Assembly (NCBI GenBank): GCA_010027395.1
Contig: RGVD01000010.1
Span: 1-23,938 of the forward strand
Source of the DNA: Bacteroidota bacterium
GTDB lineage: Bacteria > Bacteroidota > Bacteroidia > UKL13-3
Length of the DNA: 23,938 bases
Reading direction: 5' to 3'
This document shows, in pieces, positions 22,355 to 23,938 of the stretch. The notes under the pieces were generated by a model that saw only the letters and a list, made by a program, of their open reading frames with translations, did no database searches and was not told where the DNA came from. The position numbers and the translations under genes were made by a program. Position 1 is the stretch's first letter; each line of letters begins with the position of its first letter.

Positions 22355-23638
22355 TTTTTCATCTATCAATTGCTCCAATAAACCTACCAATTCTGGTATT
22401 TTTATCTTTTCTGCAATGTCATCTGCAAATGCATTTAACAACATTTTTCTTGCTACATCCTCCGGAATGCCTCTGCTTCTTAAGTAGAACATGGGCTCTT
22501 CATCAAGCTGACCAATGGTGGCACCATGGGTACATTTTACATCATCAGCAAAAATCTCTAACTGAGGTTTAGTGTTAATAGTTGCATTCTCATCCAACAA
22601 TATATTTTGGTTTCTCTGATATGCATTGGTTTTTTGTGCATCCAAATGAACCATGATTTTACCATTGAAAACCCCAGTTGATTTGTCTTTCATGATTCCT
22701 TTGTACAATTCATTGCTTTGGCAATTAGGCATCGCATGATCAACTCGGGTGTGATTATCTACATGATTTAAACCTTCAGTAATATATAAACCATATAAAA
22801 GTGTATTACAATTTTTGCCATTCATAAAAAAATGCAAATTATTTCGAACCGTAGTACCATCAAGGGTTAATGTTACTTGATTGATATTGGTATTAGCTTC
22901 TTGAAAAATCTGGGTATAGTTGTTATGATAGGTTTCTCCTAATTGTTGCTGAATTTTATAATGCTCTAAGTGGGCATTTTCGTTTGCATAGATTTCATTT
23001 ACAACATTGGTGAATGAAGCATTTGCTCCCATTGAAAGGTAAGATTCTACAATACATGCATCCGCATTTTTTTCCAAAACAATCAAATTGCGAGGTTGGC
23101 TTAACACATTTATATCTGAGGAATCAAGCATGTTTATAATGATGATTGGGTTTTCAACTTTCTTGCTAGAAGGCACAAAAATAAAAGCTCCATCGCTCAT
23201 CAATGCCGTGTTCATCGCATTTAATGATTCATTTTCAATCTTCACATATTTACCAAAATGTGCATCAAATTCATGAGTGTTTTCTTTTCTTGCTTTTGCT
23301 AAATTGGAAATTATTATCGCATTATCTTTCTCTATAATAATTGATAAATCAGCATTGAAACTACCATTAACAAATACCAATTTATTGGCTTTGATGTTAT
23401 TGAAAACACTACCAACTAAAAGATTTTGAACATTGGCCGATGAAACACAAGTGCTTTGAAAATTTTTATCGAAAATATTCTTTAGGTTGGTGTATTTCCA
23501 CTCCTCATTTTTTATGGTCGGAAAACCATTCTTATCAAACTCCGCAAAAGCCTTTTCTCTCATTTGAAAGAAAGCACTCTCTTCAGCTTGGTTTTTATAT
23601 TGATGAAACTCTTTCTTTATATTTTCTTCTAACTTCAT
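22349..23638 (-). CDS. sufD: Fe-S cluster assembly protein SufD
   Basis: 429 residues from ATG 23638 (MKLEENIKKEF); an upstream TTG at 23686 would add 16 residues with no family resemblance. SufD forms the SufBC2D scaffold on which clusters are built. Features seen: N-terminal helical domain with FPTIKNEEWKYTNLK at about 36-50, then the beta-helix core (NAHLEHYKIQQQLGE, VDNHTRVDHAMPNCQSNELYKGI) and the C-terminal CTHGATIGQLDEEPMFYLRSRGI, including the conserved His in THGAT. The C-terminus ends in LLEQLIDEKL, with the stop inside a repeat. It lies between sufC and sufS on the same strand. Confidence 0.95.
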   Translation of the reverse strand: MKLEENIKKEFHQYKNQAEESAFFQMREKAFAEFDKNGFPTIKNEEWKYTNLKNIFDKNFQSTCVSSANVQNLLVGSVFNNIKANKLVFVNGSFNADLSIIIEKDNAIIISNLAKARKENTHEFDAHFGKYVKIENESLNAMNTALMSDGAFIFVPSSKKVENPIIIINMLDSSDINVLSQPRNLIVLEKNADACIVESYLSMGANASFTNVVNEIYANENAHLEHYKIQQQLGETYHNNYTQIFQEANTNINQVTLTLDGTTVRNNLHFFMNGKNCNTLLYGLYITEGLNHVDNHTRVDHAMPNCQSNELYKGIMKDKSTGVFNGKIMVHLDAQKTNAYQRNQNILLDENATINTKPQLEIFADDVKCTHGATIGQLDEEPMFYLRSRGIPEDVARKMLLNAFADDIAEKIKIPELVGLLEQLIDEKL

Positions 23639-23716
23639 AATTAACCAATAATGGTATAAATTTTTATTAAAACGTAATGGGCTCAAAGTAAAATAGCAAA
23701 GTTCTCCATGGTAAAT

Positions 23717-23760
23717 GATTTGCGTGTTTAGTGACTTCTCAGCGTTCTTCGCGGTAAAAA
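23717..23760. repeat. Single arm of repeat family B in the sufC-sufD gap
   Basis: About 44 nt, matching the right arm at 22311-22354 at about 30 of 44 positions by eye (shared core TCAGCGTTCTT/TTAGCGTTCTT). It directly abuts the sufC stop. No convincing second arm was found in the rest of the 122-bp gap. Confidence 0.6.
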
Positions 23761-23938
23761 TTACATACTTGCCTCTACTTCTGCTTTAATCCAATCATAT
23801 CCTTTTACCTCTAACTCTTTGGCTAGACTGGCATCACCACTCTTCACAATTCTACCTTTATACAATACATGCACAAAATCAGGAACGATATAATCCAATA
23901 ATCTTTGATAGTGGGTAATAACGATATAGGCATTGTCT
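23761..23938 (-). CDS. sufC: Fe-S cluster assembly ATPase SufC, C-terminal part
   Basis: Only the last 58 residues lie in the window. NAYIVITHYQRLLDYIVPDFVHVLYKGRIVKSGD contains the ABC-ATPase H-loop histidine (THYQRLL) and the SufC-specific end KGYDWIK. The frame is intact to a stop at 23761-23763. SufC powers conformational change of the SufBCD scaffold. Its N-terminal part, and probably sufB, lie beyond the right edge. Confidence 0.9.
   Translation of the reverse strand, partial: DNAYIVITHYQRLLDYIVPDFVHVLYKGRIVKSGDASLAKELEVKGYDWIKAEVEASM

Noticed and set aside
1..23938. CRISPR array, tRNA or rRNA genes, insertion sequence, phage or toxin-antitoxin system
   Set aside because: No regularly spaced repeat-spacer unit, no cloverleaf or rRNA segment noticed by eye, and no transposase, integrase or toxin-like protein among the readable frames. 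A tRNAscan-SE or Rfam search would be decisive for RNAs.

Overview
This 23.9 kb window is AT-rich (GC in the mid 30s % by eye) and looks like a chromosomal segment of a Bacteroidota bacterium, probably from the Sphingobacteriia/Chitinophagia side. The evidence is: two proteins with C-terminal type IX secretion (T9SS) sorting domains, a Porin_10-type putative porin, no Shine-Dalgarno sequences (A-rich tracts precede the starts instead), promoter-like TTTG...TAnnTTTG elements, and intergenic palindromic repeats of the kind common in this phylum. No rRNA, tRNA, CRISPR array, phage gene or transposase was seen. Most of the content is housekeeping.

Layout. 1-3410 (+): pyruvate carboxylase, missing about ten N-terminal residues at the window edge. 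3484-4830 (+): ECF sigma factor, small membrane protein resembling an anti-sigma factor, and a Spy/CpxP-like membrane-anchored protein, probably an envelope-stress module. 4849-5999 (-): class I SAM methyltransferase with a THUMP-like C-terminus, broken by a single-base frameshift in an A6 run. 6039-6122 (+): tiny Cys-rich secreted peptide or lipoprotein. 6119-6526 (-): OsmC-family protein. 6545-10898 (+): envelope protein, lipoyl synthase, chromate transporter, a carboxypeptidase-regulatory-domain protein and a predicted beta-barrel. 10980-13880 (+): carA, eno and an FtsB/DivIC-like protein. 18236-13926 (-): T9SS choice-of-anchor B protein, Porin_10 porin and rluF, tightly packed. 18419-19759 (+): a PKD-like T9SS cargo protein, divergent from that group. 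19987-19769 (-): small two-helix membrane protein. 23938-20083 (-): the SUF iron-sulfur cluster assembly genes sufC (partial), sufD, sufS, sufE and a DUF59/SufT-like gene.

How the genes fit together. The suf genes form one cluster. SufC and SufD belong to the SufBCD scaffold; SufS and SufE supply sulfur; the DUF59 protein acts in maturation. Lipoyl synthase is one likely client of that pathway.

The most striking feature is that short palindromic repeats sit in every gap of the suf cluster. They supply the apparent start of sufE and the stops of sufE and sufD, and one composite repeat lies in frame inside sufS, adding about 17 residues. I found no candidate for a wholly new biological system. 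The in-frame and boundary-forming repeats in suf, the frameshifted methyltransferase and the small Cys peptide are the items most worth a second look.
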